From Anagrus nilaparvatae (lineage: Eukaryota; Arthropoda; Insecta; Hymenoptera; Mymaridae): DNA of 64,000 bases. The stretch lies in assembly GCA_022575985.1 (NCBI GenBank), contig JAKSXM010000125.1, positions 62,001-126,000 on the forward strand. Direction: 5' to 3'. Shown here one piece after another: positions 47,859 to 59,289 of this stretch (position 1 is the stretch's first letter; every line of letters starts with the position of its first letter). The notes below the pieces were generated by a model. The model did not search any database and was not told the DNA's origin. It saw nothing but the letters and a program-made list of their open reading frames with translations. Made by a program: the position numbers and the translations under genes.

Positions 47859-48231
47859 GACTACGCTCACCGGAATATCCACGAAGATTATCCACGATGA
47901 TCCACGTTAGAATTTTGATCAACGATATCCACAAATTTTTCTCACGATAACCACAGAGTATCCACGATATCCGCGATATACCACGTAGAATATTCGCGAT
48001 ATCCCCTTTACATTATTTTTATTGGCGCATGGCCGGGGGCCTTCGGCCCACCAGCCCCATTTGAGTTCTCTGGTTCATATTTGGGCTATGTATATATCAT
48101 GGATATTTGTTGATAATCGTAGATATCGTGGATATTCTCCGTGGTTATCGTGAGAAAAAATTTGTTATCGTGGATATCGCTGATCAAAATTCTAACGTGG
48201 ATTATCGTGGATATTCCGGTGAGCCGTAGTC
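47859..48231. mobile_element. Foldback built from ATATCCACGAT words
   Basis: About 370 bases. The left arm starts GACTACGCTCACCGGAATAT and the right arm ends with its near inverse. Both arms are a string of short CCACGATATCC-type words and share TTAGAATTTTGATCA. The spacer near 48020-48070 holds a GC-rich hairpin, GGGGGCCTTCGGCCC. It ends about 80 bases upstream of the RRM gene start codon, so it sits in that gene's promoter or 5' leader. Confidence 0.8.
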
Positions 48232-48309
48232 AATTCGTTTTTTATATTAGAAAAAAAAATATTTAATTTAATAAACATGAATTTTAATTTAATTATGTTT
48301 TAGGTAATA

Positions 48310-49241
48310 ATGGCGACCGAAGAACAAGAATTCGAAAAACTTTACAATGTTGATGATAAAGGAGGTTATTGCCTCATCCTTCCCGAATAAATTCTCATTA
48401 ACAAAGGATGAAATAATATCAATATTTTCTGAATTTGGACCAATTTTGTCAACATCTGAATCTGGTGATAATTGTGGTATGCGTTTCGTTAGGTATACTA
48501 ATATAGAAGACACTATGAAAAGCCATAAGAGGTTACAAAATCATCGTAAAGTAAAATTAATTCCTCATAAGCTTAAGTTAGGAACTCATTTTAATGGTTA
48601 TCGTAATAGAGCAAATAATGATTCAAATCAAATGAAAAAAGTTCCTCAAGAAAGTCAAAATTTAAATTTTAATCCAAAAAGAAATGTATCTCAAGAGCCA
48701 CTTTTAAATTTAGATAATAATGTGAACGGAAATCAAAATGCAAGTTATGAAGGCTCAAGAGGCAACATTAAAAATATGAATAATTTTAATAAAAATTCAG
48801 AACCAAAATGTAGTCCACCTCCATTAGTTGAAAAACGTTATCAACAACAGTATCATAAACAAGGAACATCGCCTAAAAGTCTTTCCTCAAATAATGAACA
48901 AAAGTTGAATGGTGGTGAAGAATTACCTGAATTAATAAAAAAAAAGTAATAAAGCAAGTTCAACTTCGTTAATTAATAAAAAAATTACCGTAAATGCAGA
49001 AGAAGTGATTGTTGCCCAACATCAATTTAAAATATGGTCCAGCATATTTTTTTGCATCTCTTTCAAGATTATGATCCAATTGCTGTAAGTTATGTTCAAA
49101 AATTACCAAAAATAAATAACGGATATTGTCATGTATATTTCAAAAAATGAACTTGATGCTAAGGCCGTTCAAAAATTATTTGATAAAATAATATTAGATA
49201 ATCAAAAAATAACTGTTTTAAGACCATGTAACTTAAATTGA
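48310..49241 (+). CDS. Unrecognised protein with RRM-like ends, frame-broken
   Basis: I do not recognise the gene. After a possible acceptor (TTTTAG) the ATG opens MATEEQEFEKLYNVDDKGGY, then an RRM-like start with CLILP and, one frame over, NKFSLTKDEIISIFSEFGPI, MRFVRYTNIEDTMKSH and KVKLIPHK. The middle (about residues 90-200) is Asn/Ser/Gln-rich, as in disordered RNA-binding proteins. The end again looks RRM-like: DPIAVSYVQKLPK, NGYCHVYF, KNELDAKAVQKLFDKIIL and ITVLRPCNLN. Frame breaks: an extra C in CCC at about 48382, an A run near 48940, and at least two more at about 49025-49150. The protein logic survives across all of them, so sequence error is likelier than a pseudogene. An RNA-binding role is inferred. 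Confidence 0.6.
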
Positions 49242-51154
49242 AGAAGCAAAATTATGCATCTAATAGCTTATTTATTAAGTTAAAACAAATTAACCCATTT
49301 AAAATATCTTTTAAGTCTTAAAATGTTTTAAAGCATAATATCTTAGAAAACTGAACAATTTTAAACATTAAACTTTTTTATTTTTATAATGATTTTCATG
49401 CAAATAAATAATTTTAAGAAAGATCATTCTTGACAAATATTTAAAAAAAAAATTTTTTTGTGTATAATTAAGTAATTATGAAGAAGAGTAATAATAATTA
49501 AGAAAAGTACAACAAAAAAAATGTTAAGTATTTTGAAATAATTATCATAAAAATGTAATAGCTATTATTCATGTCCTCATATTTATATATTTATGAACCA
49601 GTTAAAATATAATTATATCAACTTTTATGTGATAGTAAATCTAATATTGCATAAATATTGCTTTTATATTAGATTTAAAATAAGAACTGTATTATTTTTT
49701 GTTTTTTTTGACAAAGTTTGATTGTAGAAAAAAAAATATTTTTCTACGTAAGTCTTACAAATAAGGAATGTAAGTTAATAGTATTTTTAAAATTTGTATT
49801 ATATTTAAATATTAAATAAACTTAAATCAATAATAAAAATAATTTATTGACTAATCGATTAATTCATTAAGGTTTTAAAATTTAAAGAAATACATGATTC
49901 TTGTTATATTATGAGATTGACAAATTAATGCTATATCCTTTAATCACTGATTTCAGTGCAATAAAGGTCATGTTTTTTCTTTATCATTGAAAATTTCTGC
50001 AAGGTTTTTTTTTTATGTTATCCATACCTAACTTTAATATTAAGAGAATTTTTTAAATTTAGAATTATTCACAGTATAATGAAAAAAGATATCTTTATGT
50101 TCAAATTGTTTTTAATCAGTAGTAATAAATGTAAAAAATTAAAAAAAAAAAAAAATTAAATTTTGCTATATATATCATATAAAAGTAAAACAATTTGAAA
50201 GCATTTTATAGTTAAAACAATAATCTAGAATTTTCAATATACCTATATGGTCTCTTAAAATTTATGTTTTATTTAAAAAATATGAAAGTCCCTCTCTGAA
50301 TTCTGTTTTAAAAGAAAAATATCAACCAAAGTCTGAAAATTCAGCATGGAACATGTTCATAGAAAGGGGTATTTATTGTAAATTGACTTAGAATATTTTT
50401 CATTAAGGGGCAGCTAAGGGACTTGGAAACTTAAGCGCATCATAGAGACTTACTGAAGGCTTGTAAGATTAGGAACTTAAAATCATAAAGGCTTTATAGG
50501 AACTTATATTTTTAATTTGAAGACTCAGAATACTATAGCAATTGGTAAGGGGTGTGTTGATTACGTTTGGTGTACACACATCTTTGGTCTGTTCTTTTTG
50601 TCCCCAGATTTAACTTCTGTTTTCCATTATGGTAAAGCGGGGTTAACTTTTTTACCCTTTTTTAGAAAAGAGAATTAATTCTGGGACAAAAAAAAACAGA
50701 CCTGTAGGGTATATTTACACCAATCTTGGTTGAGTTGCATTTCAGTAGAATTAGAAATTTAATAAAAATTTGCGTTTGCAGTCTAAAAGGAATATTCATA
50801 AAGGTATAGTTAAGTTTGAGATCTTAAGATATTTGACTATTTTTTACACAACTTTTTATACTTATCAACTGAATTCAACTAAACCGAACCCGGTATAAAC
50901 GCATAGTACATACCATTTTTTAATTTAACCGCATTTTAAATAAAATACACGGAAAATTTAAATTACCGTGACTTCTCCCGCGCGCAGACTCAGACTGAAA
51001 TCTGAATAAATAAACCTGGGTGAAAAAAAAACCAGGTGTAAACAGAAGATAAACACGTGTTTAAAAAATATTTTTAATAAAAAATAATAAATATTTTATT
51101 TAAAAATGAAAATAAAAAAGGAAAACGTATTTAATTATCAAAAAATTTGAAAAA
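49242..51154. other. AT-rich intergenic stretch with a small foldback
   Basis: No gene seen. An imperfect foldback lies at about 50559-50735 (TTTGGTCTGTTCTTTTTGTC against GACAAAAAAAAACAGACC, with TTGGTGTACAC against TTTACACCAA). A short CpG patch (TTCTCCCGCGCGCAGACTCA) near 50970-50990 precedes Surf6 by about 170 bases and may mark its promoter. Confidence 0.5.
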
Positions 51155-52636
51155 ATGTTAATTCAAGAAGATAAATTTATATCTGATATTTTTGATTTAT
51201 CAGCTTTTCCAGTGAATTTTGGTACGATTTATAACTTTTTAACCTATAAAATATGACTAATATTGTATTTTTAATAAAAAATGATTCAATAAAATTAAAA
51301 ACATAATACTTTCAGAGGATAGATATTCGGATAGTGAAAACGAAGAGAATGAAAATGATAAAAGTAATCATATAACAGGTAAATATTCGCTTAATAAATT
51401 AATTTATAACTCAAATAAAAGAATTTTGCACAACTTTGAAGTTTTTTTGTGGAAAAGAAAAACTTGAAAATCTTTGAGAAAATCTTAATGAATTTCAAAT
51501 CATAAATATTTGAATATATATTTAAACAAATTAAAATTTTAATATTAATTTTATTAAAATTTCCAGGAAAAACCTTTTTTAATAGATAAAAAAAAGAGAG
51601 CACAGACATTTGAAGAATTACATTCTAAACTAAATGAGCTTAAAGGTAAAAAAAATGATGAATTATAAACAAAAGCTTTTAAAAAAAGGTTTAAAAAAAT
51701 CGAATAGCAAAAAAAAACAAAAAAAGAAGAACGTTTAATGCAAAAAAAACTTATTAAAACTGAAAAAATGTCAGCTACATCTTCATTAACACAGGATCTG
51801 GATGTACCTAAAGTTCAAAAACAAAAACCTATTTTTAATTCAAAAGGAAATATGGTATTTAGTAAATTTGATTTCTTCTGAGATCGGAACAAAAAAAAAA
51901 CCTCCAAAAGTAGGAAAAAGATTCAAAAAAATTATTGGTAAAATTAGAAGGAAAATAAAAAAAAAATTAAAGAACTTGAAGAAGCTGGGGAAAAAACGGT
52001 AGCAGAAGAAATTAAAGAAAAGCAATCGTGGAAATCAGCTCTAGCAAAAGCTAGCGGAGAAAAGGTAAATATAAGATTATTAATCATTAAGATTATTAAT
52101 CATTTTTGTTTGGAATTATATTTTTAGAACTGGTGATAATATCGTACATTTAATTTTTGAATGGAATTTAATATCTTCTGCTTAAATTTCTTCAAACTAT
52201 TTTAATTGAGTGATTTAGTTTGATTTAAATAAAAGAAACATTAAAATTTATTAATTCTTAAATTTAAAAATATACATGGTATTAAAAACAATTAATGAAA
52301 AAAAAAATACTCTTTTTTTGTCTAAGTTTGCTACTTTTATTTGTAATGCAACTAATTTGTAAGTTCCAACAAAATATTGTATTTAACCACAGTAAAAATA
52401 TTTTATTAAAACAGGTAAAAGATGATCCTGAACTTTTGAAAAAAACAATAAAGAAAGAAAAAGAAAAGAAAAAACAAAGTTCTAAAAAATGGGAATCTAG
52501 AGCAGAAGCTGTACAAAAATCTCTTCAAGAAAGGCAAGAAAAAAGAAAAGAAAATCTTCTTAAAAGAAAGAAAGATAAAAAAGTAAATAAATTAAAAAAA
52601 GCAAGTAAAAAAGGACGAATTATACCAGGATTTTAA
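51155..52636 (+). CDS. Surf6: Surfeit locus protein 6 homologue, frame-broken
   Basis: Nucleolar protein used in ribosome biogenesis. Exons: 51155-51221, 51316-51378, 51567-52064 and 52415-52636. The N-terminal exons encode MLIQEDKFISDIFDLSAF and an acidic Ser/Glu/Asn stretch. The third exon holds AQTFEELHSKLNELKGKKND and further segments ending QSWKSALAKASGEK. The last exon opens VKDDPELLKKTIKKEKEKKK and ends KKGRIIPGF, the SURF6 C-terminal signature. The third exon is broken by at least five single-base shifts (about 51575-51600, 51660, 51730, 51885, 51912 and 51970), mostly in A or T runs. Each restores a SURF6-like frame, so they are indels and not decay by substitution. Either local consensus errors or a young pseudogene; I favour errors. 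Confidence 0.82.
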
Positions 52637-54482
52637 TTTATTTTAATTAATTTACTTTATCGAGCTATCATATTGTGAGATATTTTTTTTTTTATAATCA
52701 AATTTACTATATTATAATAGTAATTAATATTGTATATAAAATAAATATTAAATATTAATTAAGTAAATGTTAGTTTAATAATAACATCTTCATTTTTATT
52801 ACGTTTACATAAATTTTATATTTTAAGTATTTTTCAATACTTTTTTTTTGAGTAAATTATCTTGACTTAAAATTTGTTAATTGATGATGCAAATAAAAAA
52901 AATTATTGTTAAAATAAATTATGTTTTTAATGTTTTTAACCTTAATAAAAAGTTTGAATATGTATAGGATACTCTAGGCTTATATTTAATTTTTGGCAAA
53001 AATATAATTTATGAAATTAGTACAATCTAAAAATGATTCTGTATAGTATAAGTTTCAATGTTGACTAAAAATAAAAAATTAAAATTTTAAATTAATTTTA
53101 TAATAGATAAAAAAATAAATAAGGATTGTATGCAGTGGTTTTTTATTAAAGCCAAAAAAAAAAATTTTTAGAACTAAAACAGTAAAAAAATAGTAAATCA
53201 CAACAATATTAATATTAATAAAAATAGTAAAATTCTTTTTTTCAGTAAATAATGTTTAATCAAAATTACAAATTTAGCAATCTTATTGGTATAGATTTTT
53301 TTTTAACTTTGAATATCTTTTAAAATTTTTTTTTAGATTTATAATTTTTTAAAGTAGAACACTTAGCAACTTAAATAAAATAAATTTGTTTAGATTAATG
53401 ATGGCATAAATACAAAAAATTTCTATAGTAAAAAAAAATGTACCTAATGGTTTTTTATTATACATATTATATATCCTTATTTTTATTATATTATATTGTA
53501 AATTTTTTTAATAACAAAATAAAATTTTCAAAAAAAAAAAAGATTATTTTTGATGATATAAGTAAAAGAATTTTTTTGCATTTCCCGCTTAACTCTTATC
53601 TTATACTTTTAAATGTAAATAAAAAACGCGAGTTTTCGAGGTTAAAATCGCATCCCCGTGCTTTTTTTGAGTATCTAAATTTGTTGGAAGTTTAATTAAT
53701 TAAAAAGTCACCTGATTATTAATTAACTAATTAATAATCAGTGCTTACGTAAGAAAAATATTTGAGTCAATAAATGACTCTTGACTTTGGAGTCTTTGCA
53801 AATAAATTATAAATTGCTTAGTATTTATGTGAAGACTTAATTATGTGTATTTATTAATGAACAAATAATTTATTCATAAAAAAAATGTAAGGTAAACAAT
53901 GTAAGTTTTCTATATGTATGCGTTTATATACATATGAGTACCAAGAATGTAATGTATATTTGTATTAGTTGCAGTCAAATACACACCTATACTATGCACC
54001 TGTTCTCTCCTCTCTTTATAACCAATGTAGAATGTGGTATAAAATTGAGATTTACTTTCTTTTTGAAAAAGCAAGTTTCATAATCAATTCAAGGTCGGCA
54101 ACAGAAATAATTAAAATTCTAAGATGTTGCTTTGAATAAACGAGACATTGTTAATAAAAATTAGAAAACTAAAAGGTGCTAGAAGGTCGATATCTATAGG
54201 TGATATTTTACATATAAAATATTCATTAAGCAAAGTGAGTGTAAGTATATTAAAAATTTTTTTTTTAATTATGCATTTTTAAAAATAAAAAATAAAAATT
54301 ACAGAAGCATAAGAGAAAATTAGGACAAAAGAGAAAGTTTAAAACGTCAATAAGAACGTAAGAGTGCTTTTTTTTCTGATAGTAGTTGTAACATTGGAAA
54401 GAATTTTTATTTTTTTTCAAATTCATATTTACAAAAAAATTAAAAAGTGCAACAGAAAGGAAAAAAATTGGTGTAAACAAAT
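52637..54482. other. AT-rich intergenic stretch between Surf6 and Pdss2
   Basis: No gene or clear element. A short palindrome, CTGATTATTAATTAACTAATTAATAATCAG in two halves, lies at about 53713-53741. The open frames here are low-complexity Phe/Lys/Leu products of AT-rich DNA. Confidence 0.5.
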
Positions 54483-55988
54483 ATGTCATTAAATATGTCA
54501 ATTTTAAATGTATTTAGAAGAAGTAATGCAGTATCAAGTTTGTTGTGCAATAATTATAATATATTATTAAAAAATAACAAAAGTTTAGAAGCAGAACACA
54601 GTATTCATTATCAAAGGTTCAGTACTAAAGTTGCAACTCGACAGAAACCTGATTGGAATAGAGCAGTATCCGAAGCTGAAAAAATTGTTGGTTATCCAAC
54701 ATCCTTTTTAAGCTTAAGATGGTTACTTAGCGATGAGATAGCAAATGTTGCTTTGCATCTTCGAAAACTGGTAGGATCTAATCATCCGTTGCTTAAAACT
54801 GCTAAGTAATATAAAATTTTTATTTTTATTTCATGTATTTTTGCTTTAATTAAGTAAAAAATATAAATTTAATATTTACAGAAGTTTAATTTACAATGGA
54901 AAAAATAATATGCAAGCTTGGGGACTCATTGTTTTACTTTTGTCAAAAGCTGCTGGTCATTTAAATGTGGTGGATGTAGAAGAAGATAAATCAGCAGGAG
55001 TATTACACAGGTAACTGAAATATTTCCATTTTAATTTCTTCAGATTATTTAATTAAAAACTTTTAGCCAAAGAGCCTTGGCAGAAGTTACCGAAATGATT
55101 CGTACAGCACACTTAGTACATAAAGGATTAATAAATATGCCACAAGGAGTATATACAAATTCTCAAATAACCGATTTGACTTTTGGAAACAAAATTGCTT
55201 TACTTAGTGGAGATTATTTATTAGGAAACAGTTGTGCTGAATTGGCTGCATTAAGAAATCAAACAGTAAAAACAATTTTTAAACCCTACACTAATGTGTT
55301 ATTTATTATAATAAAATTGTATAAATTAATTTTTTTAGTTGGTTGAATTAATATCCAGTGCTGTTCGGGATCAGTCTGAATCAGAATTCACTGGAAGAAG
55401 AGATATTCAAAATAATCAAATTCCAGCAATTCCATCAAAAGATCGTACAAATTATGCAGTTAATGAATGGACTTTGCACAGTGTTTTAAGCTCTAGTTCT
55501 CTTTTAGGAAAAGCATGTAAAGGTACTTTAATATTAGCAGGTCATGGAGAAGATATGCAAGAGCTCGGTTATAATTTTGGAAAACATTTAGCTTTAGCTT
55601 GGCAGGTAAATTAAAATTTTTATTAAGAAATACTTAATCAATAAATATTTGATAAATTTTCTTTACTAAATTACAGGCTTGTCTGGATTTAAGCCCATTT
55701 ATAAGCAATGACAGAAATACTCCATTTAATTTGTGCTCAGCACCAGTAATGTTTCACATTGAACATGATACATCAATTTTAATAGAAATTGATAAAGGTT
55801 TAGAATACATTGAAAATGTAGACTATGCCAAAGTGTACGATATTGTAAGCAGTGGTCCTGGTATTGAATTAACAAAACAATTACAAAGGGAACATTCTAT
55901 AAGAGCATTGGATTTCTTAAGTATTTTTGAAGAAAGTGATGCTCGTAAAGCATTATATAATATTATTGAAGCAATGGGAGATTATTAA
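54483..55988 (+). CDS. Pdss2: Decaprenyl-diphosphate synthase subunit 2 homologue
   Basis: Partner of PDSS1 in the enzyme that makes the polyprenyl tail of ubiquinone, in the mitochondrial matrix. Five exons: 54483-54805, 54882-55010, 55067-55265, 55339-55605 and 55677-55988, joining to 409 residues (human PDSS2 has 399). The N-terminal 50 or so residues are Ser/Asn/Arg-rich with few acids, as in a transit peptide. Then come [77 protein letters not shown] and C-terminal [19 protein letters not shown]. The DDxxD motifs of catalytic prenyltransferases are absent, as expected for subunit 2. The first of two nearby ATGs is used; MSILNVF six codons later is possible. Intact frame, convergent with Tmco1. 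Confidence 0.93.
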
Positions 55989-56896
55989 AGATAAAATTTT
56001 TAGTTACAAAAAAAACTATCTACATCCGTCCAAAATTATAGATTTTCCTGTAGTAAAAATTTAAAAAAATTTATTTATATATATATTAAAATATCTAGTA
56101 TTTATTAATTATTACTAGTAAATTTGTTTTAAAAAACTTTCCTTTTTTTTTTTAAATCATTACCTTGTAAATTTTTATACATTATTATATATTTGTAAAA
56201 AAAATTCTAATTAAGCGCACAAAACTATTGTATAATATTTCGCATTAATTGTTAAATAATTAATATTTGTTATTATATATAAAATAGGATTCATGTTAAA
56301 ATATTTTGCAATTTATTTTTTAAGATGAAATGTTATTGATATTGTACTATACTAACAATAAATTATTCGTTTTTTTATTTTTCCATATATAATTTTTATT
56401 GTTGTGTATAAAATTATTGAATTTTATTAATTTAAGTTTTAATTTTTATTTATTTTTCATTTTTTAATAAAAATTTTCATGATACTTAAAAAAAAAATAT
56501 TAACAATAAAATAAGTATTTTTATTAAAGTATAAACAAAATCTTTTTTTTTTTTTTATAACATACAGAGTAAACAATGATAAAAAATCATTAAAAGTTTA
56601 CATTAAAAATATATAATTAGTTTATTTACAATAATTTCTAAGCAGAATAATCTGTAAAATATGTAAATTTAAGAAAGTTATACTTAATAAAAGTATACTT
56701 TATAGACATTGAATTTTAAATATAAATACTATTATGAAACTGCAATAGTTGAGAACATTTTTTTAAAAATTTGTCTAGCTTTAGTAAAATAGAGCCATGT
56801 AAATAATAATTAGAAAAAAATAACAAGTTTTTTTTTTGTATAAAAACTATTTTTTATTCATAATTAAAATATTTGGCATCTTTTTTTTAGACTTAC
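55989..56896. other. Convergent 3' region between Pdss2 and Tmco1
   Basis: AT-rich sequence holding the 3' UTRs of both genes. AATAAA words lie near 56357 on the plus strand, and TTTATT words (minus-strand signals) are frequent. Nothing else is seen. Confidence 0.5.
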
Positions 56897-57647
56897 TTAT
56901 TTAAATTGTTGAGGCGGAGGTCCAAAAATACTTCCACTTTGTTTACTTGCAGTTCGAGATGGAGCAAAGCCTAATAATTTTTGAATATTCTAAAACGAAT
57001 GAAAAATATTTTTTAATTTTTCATATTATAAAGTATTTTAAATTAATTATAAAATTAATTACCTGTCTAATACTCATTGTACATAAAATGTACAAAAATA
57101 TGAAAGAACATTCCGTGTAATCATCACCTGGTAGATTTCTATGTGATAAACCTTGAATCCATGTTATTGGTAAAAAAGGTAATCTAGCTACTACTCTTCC
57201 GTCAAAAATACTGTTAAACATACTTAAAAGAGCAGTAAAAGCAAAACCTATAGCAAACATTGATTTCATTTTAACTAATGATAAGTCTCGATTATTATTT
57301 TTTAATTTTTCTTCTTCTCTTTCAATTTTTTTCTTTTGTTGCTTATCTAACGAATCTCCATGAGCTTCTTTTCGTTTCTCCACTAGAAAAAAATTATTAA
57401 TATTAAAAAGTATGTATTCTAATACATATTTTAGTTTACTTACATTTTTTACTTTGCTTTTTCTACTTCTGCTTTAAGTTTTTGATATTTTTCAGTCCTA
57501 TAAACCATCAGCCATGTTAACCCTTAAACAAATTTATTTACAATTAGCAAAAAAATATTAAAATAAATTGCAAAAAATTTAATTACCTTCTCCCAATAAT
57601 GCTGTACATATACTAATAAATAGAATTAAAATTGTATCTGCCCACAT
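56897..57647 (-). CDS. Tmco1: TMCO1-type ER calcium-load-activated channel
   Basis: ER membrane protein that releases Ca2+ when the store is overloaded and also joins a translocon-linked insertion complex. Four exons: 57647-57587, 57522-57444, 57382-57063 and 56989-56897, about 188 residues as in human. The order is a first membrane span (MWADTILILFISICTALLGE), a charged coiled coil ending KKKIEREEEKLKNNNRDLSL, MKSMFAIGFAFTALLSMF (second span), FNSIFDGRVVARLPF, GLSHRNLPGDD, FIFLYILCTMSIRQ and the tail NIQKLLGFAPSRTASKQSG to FGPPPQQFK. Exon 2 has one extra base near 57457 (an inserted G before CAAAGT), which creates an early stop. Removing it restores EVEKQSKK and the exon phases. Probably a consensus error. 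Divergent from UPRT. Confidence 0.93.
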
Positions 57648-58317
57648 TGTACATAAATAAAATAATTACTTTTATGGAAATAAATATAACTAAGAAATCA
57701 TTAGCTGAAATTTTTGTATGTGAGACTCCAAAATCTGCTTCTTCTTTATGGGTGAAGTAAACAAATAATTTAAATTAAAAATAAATTTAATCTTTGATAA
57801 AAAGCAAAGTTTAAATTAATTAAAACAAATTTAAATACTTACATTTTTATTCAGTCATATTAAAATTATAATCCATATCTTTTAGGTTTATGATGCCAAC
57901 ACAACTCCAAAAACATGCTCACGACAGCTCTTCTTCAGCTGACGTAATTAATTTTTTAACATAACATAACCGTATCAAAAAGTATCTCATTACCACTTAC
58001 CAAGTACTAAATTTTTCTAATATCAGCAAATTAATAATATTAACTATGAAAAAAATACAAAAATATTTTCAATATTTTTAGTGCTATGATTATTTTTTTA
58101 ATTTTAACGTGATTATTAATAATAATGTTGTCAGAAGTTATTTTGCAAGTATTTTAGCATTTAGAGTTTAGACCAGTACTGATTAAGACATCAATATTTT
58201 TTATTAAATTTTAAATTCTATTAGTGTTATTCAAATTTGTTAATTCATGCATGTTTTAACAGAAAAAATATATAATTATAAAATTTAGCTTGAAAATTAT
58301 TTATAAATTATTAAATA
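57648..58317. promoter_or_regulatory. Divergent intergenic region, Tmco1 and UPRT
   Basis: 670 bases between the start codons of two genes read outward. It must hold both 5' leaders and promoters. The sequence around 57890-57960 is less AT-rich (ACGACAGCTCTTCTTCAGCT) and is the likeliest core-promoter zone. No decisive motif. Confidence 0.4.
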
Positions 58318-59289
58318 ATGGGAAGTTCAGATATTACTGCTAAAAAAGCAATTACTGAAAATGGTTCTTTTGATCAAAACCTAAATAATTCAATCGAAGA
58401 AGAGTATGGACCAAATTTAAAAATTTTACCAACAAATGATCAAGTTAAAGAACTTCAAACAATTTTGCGAGACAAGTAAGTTTTTATTTTATGCTTTAAA
58501 AATATGTTATCAAAAATTTGCAAATCTTGATATACATATTTTCTCGTAGATCAACCACAAGAAGCGATTTTAAATTTTATGCTGATCGTTTGGTAAATAT
58601 TTGAATACTTATAGTAAAAAATCATTGCAAAAAATTTTTATTTGTTTTGATGTAACACAGATCAGATTAGTAATTGAAGAAAGCTTAAATCAATTGCCAT
58701 TTTCAAAAATTGTAATAACAACTCCTACTAATGCAAAGTATAATGGTTTAAAATATCAAAAAGGTAACTGTGGAGTCTCGATTGTCAGAAGCGGTGAAGC
58801 AATGGAACAAGGTCTTAGAGATTGCTGTAGAAGTATTAGAATTGGTAAAATATTAGTTGAAAGCGATGTTGATACTCATGAAGCTAGAGTAGTATATGCT
58901 AAATTTCCAGATGATATTTCAAAAAGGAGAATTTTATTGATGTATCCCATAATGAGTGAGTATTAATAAAAATTTTTCTGGAAGATCTTAATTTTGATAA
59001 ATTTATTGTTTATTCTGGTTTCAGGTACTGGCAATACCGTGATAAAAGCTATTGCTGTATTAAAAGAACATACTGTACCTGAAGAAAACATAATTCTTTC
59101 AAATTTATTTTGTACACCTTTTGCAGCTAAAACATTAGTTACTGCATTTCCAAAGGTTTGTATTGTTTTTATAAGTCAAAATTACCATTTTTTTTATTTA
59201 TAAAATTTTTGCAGATGAAAATTTTAACATCAGAAATCCATCCAGTAGCACCAAATCATTTTGGCCAAAAATATTTTGGCACAGATTAA
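58318..59289 (+). CDS. UPRT: Uracil phosphoribosyltransferase homologue
   Basis: Member of the type I phosphoribosyltransferase family, which in microbes makes UMP from uracil and PRPP; animal homologues may lack full activity. Five exons: 58318-58475, 58550-58592, 58661-58955, 59025-59155 and 59215-59289, joining to 233 residues. The order is an acidic N-terminus, the PNLKILPTNDQVKELQTILR start of the fold, STTRSDFKFYADRL, an IRLVIEESLNQLPF helix, CGVSIVRSGEAMEQGLRDCC, a PRPP-loop-like MYPIMSTGNT (microbial enzymes have DPMLATGGS), NIILSNLFCTPFAAKTL and the C-terminal NHFGQKYFGTD. The acidic pair of the microbial PRPP loop is replaced here, as in other animal copies, so catalytic ability is uncertain. 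No frame breaks. Confidence 0.92.

Noticed and set aside
51660..51710. In-frame TAA and TAG in Surf6 read as nonsense mutations
   Set aside because: Switching one frame gives a SURF6-like Lys-rich segment without stops, so these stops result from indels and not substitutions.
48310..52064. Programmed frameshifting as the reason for the frame breaks
   Set aside because: Too many shifts at unrelated sites, of both signs, with no common slippery heptamer; error or decay is simpler.
52295..52636. Apparent small protein with a hydrophobic N-terminus ahead of a Lys-rich tail
   Set aside because: The hydrophobic part is intron sequence; the true exon begins after the acceptor at 52415 and belongs to Surf6.
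53438..54501. Hydrophobic open frames between Surf6 and Pdss2
   Set aside because: Low-complexity Phe/Leu/Lys/Asn products of T and A runs; no support for a gene.
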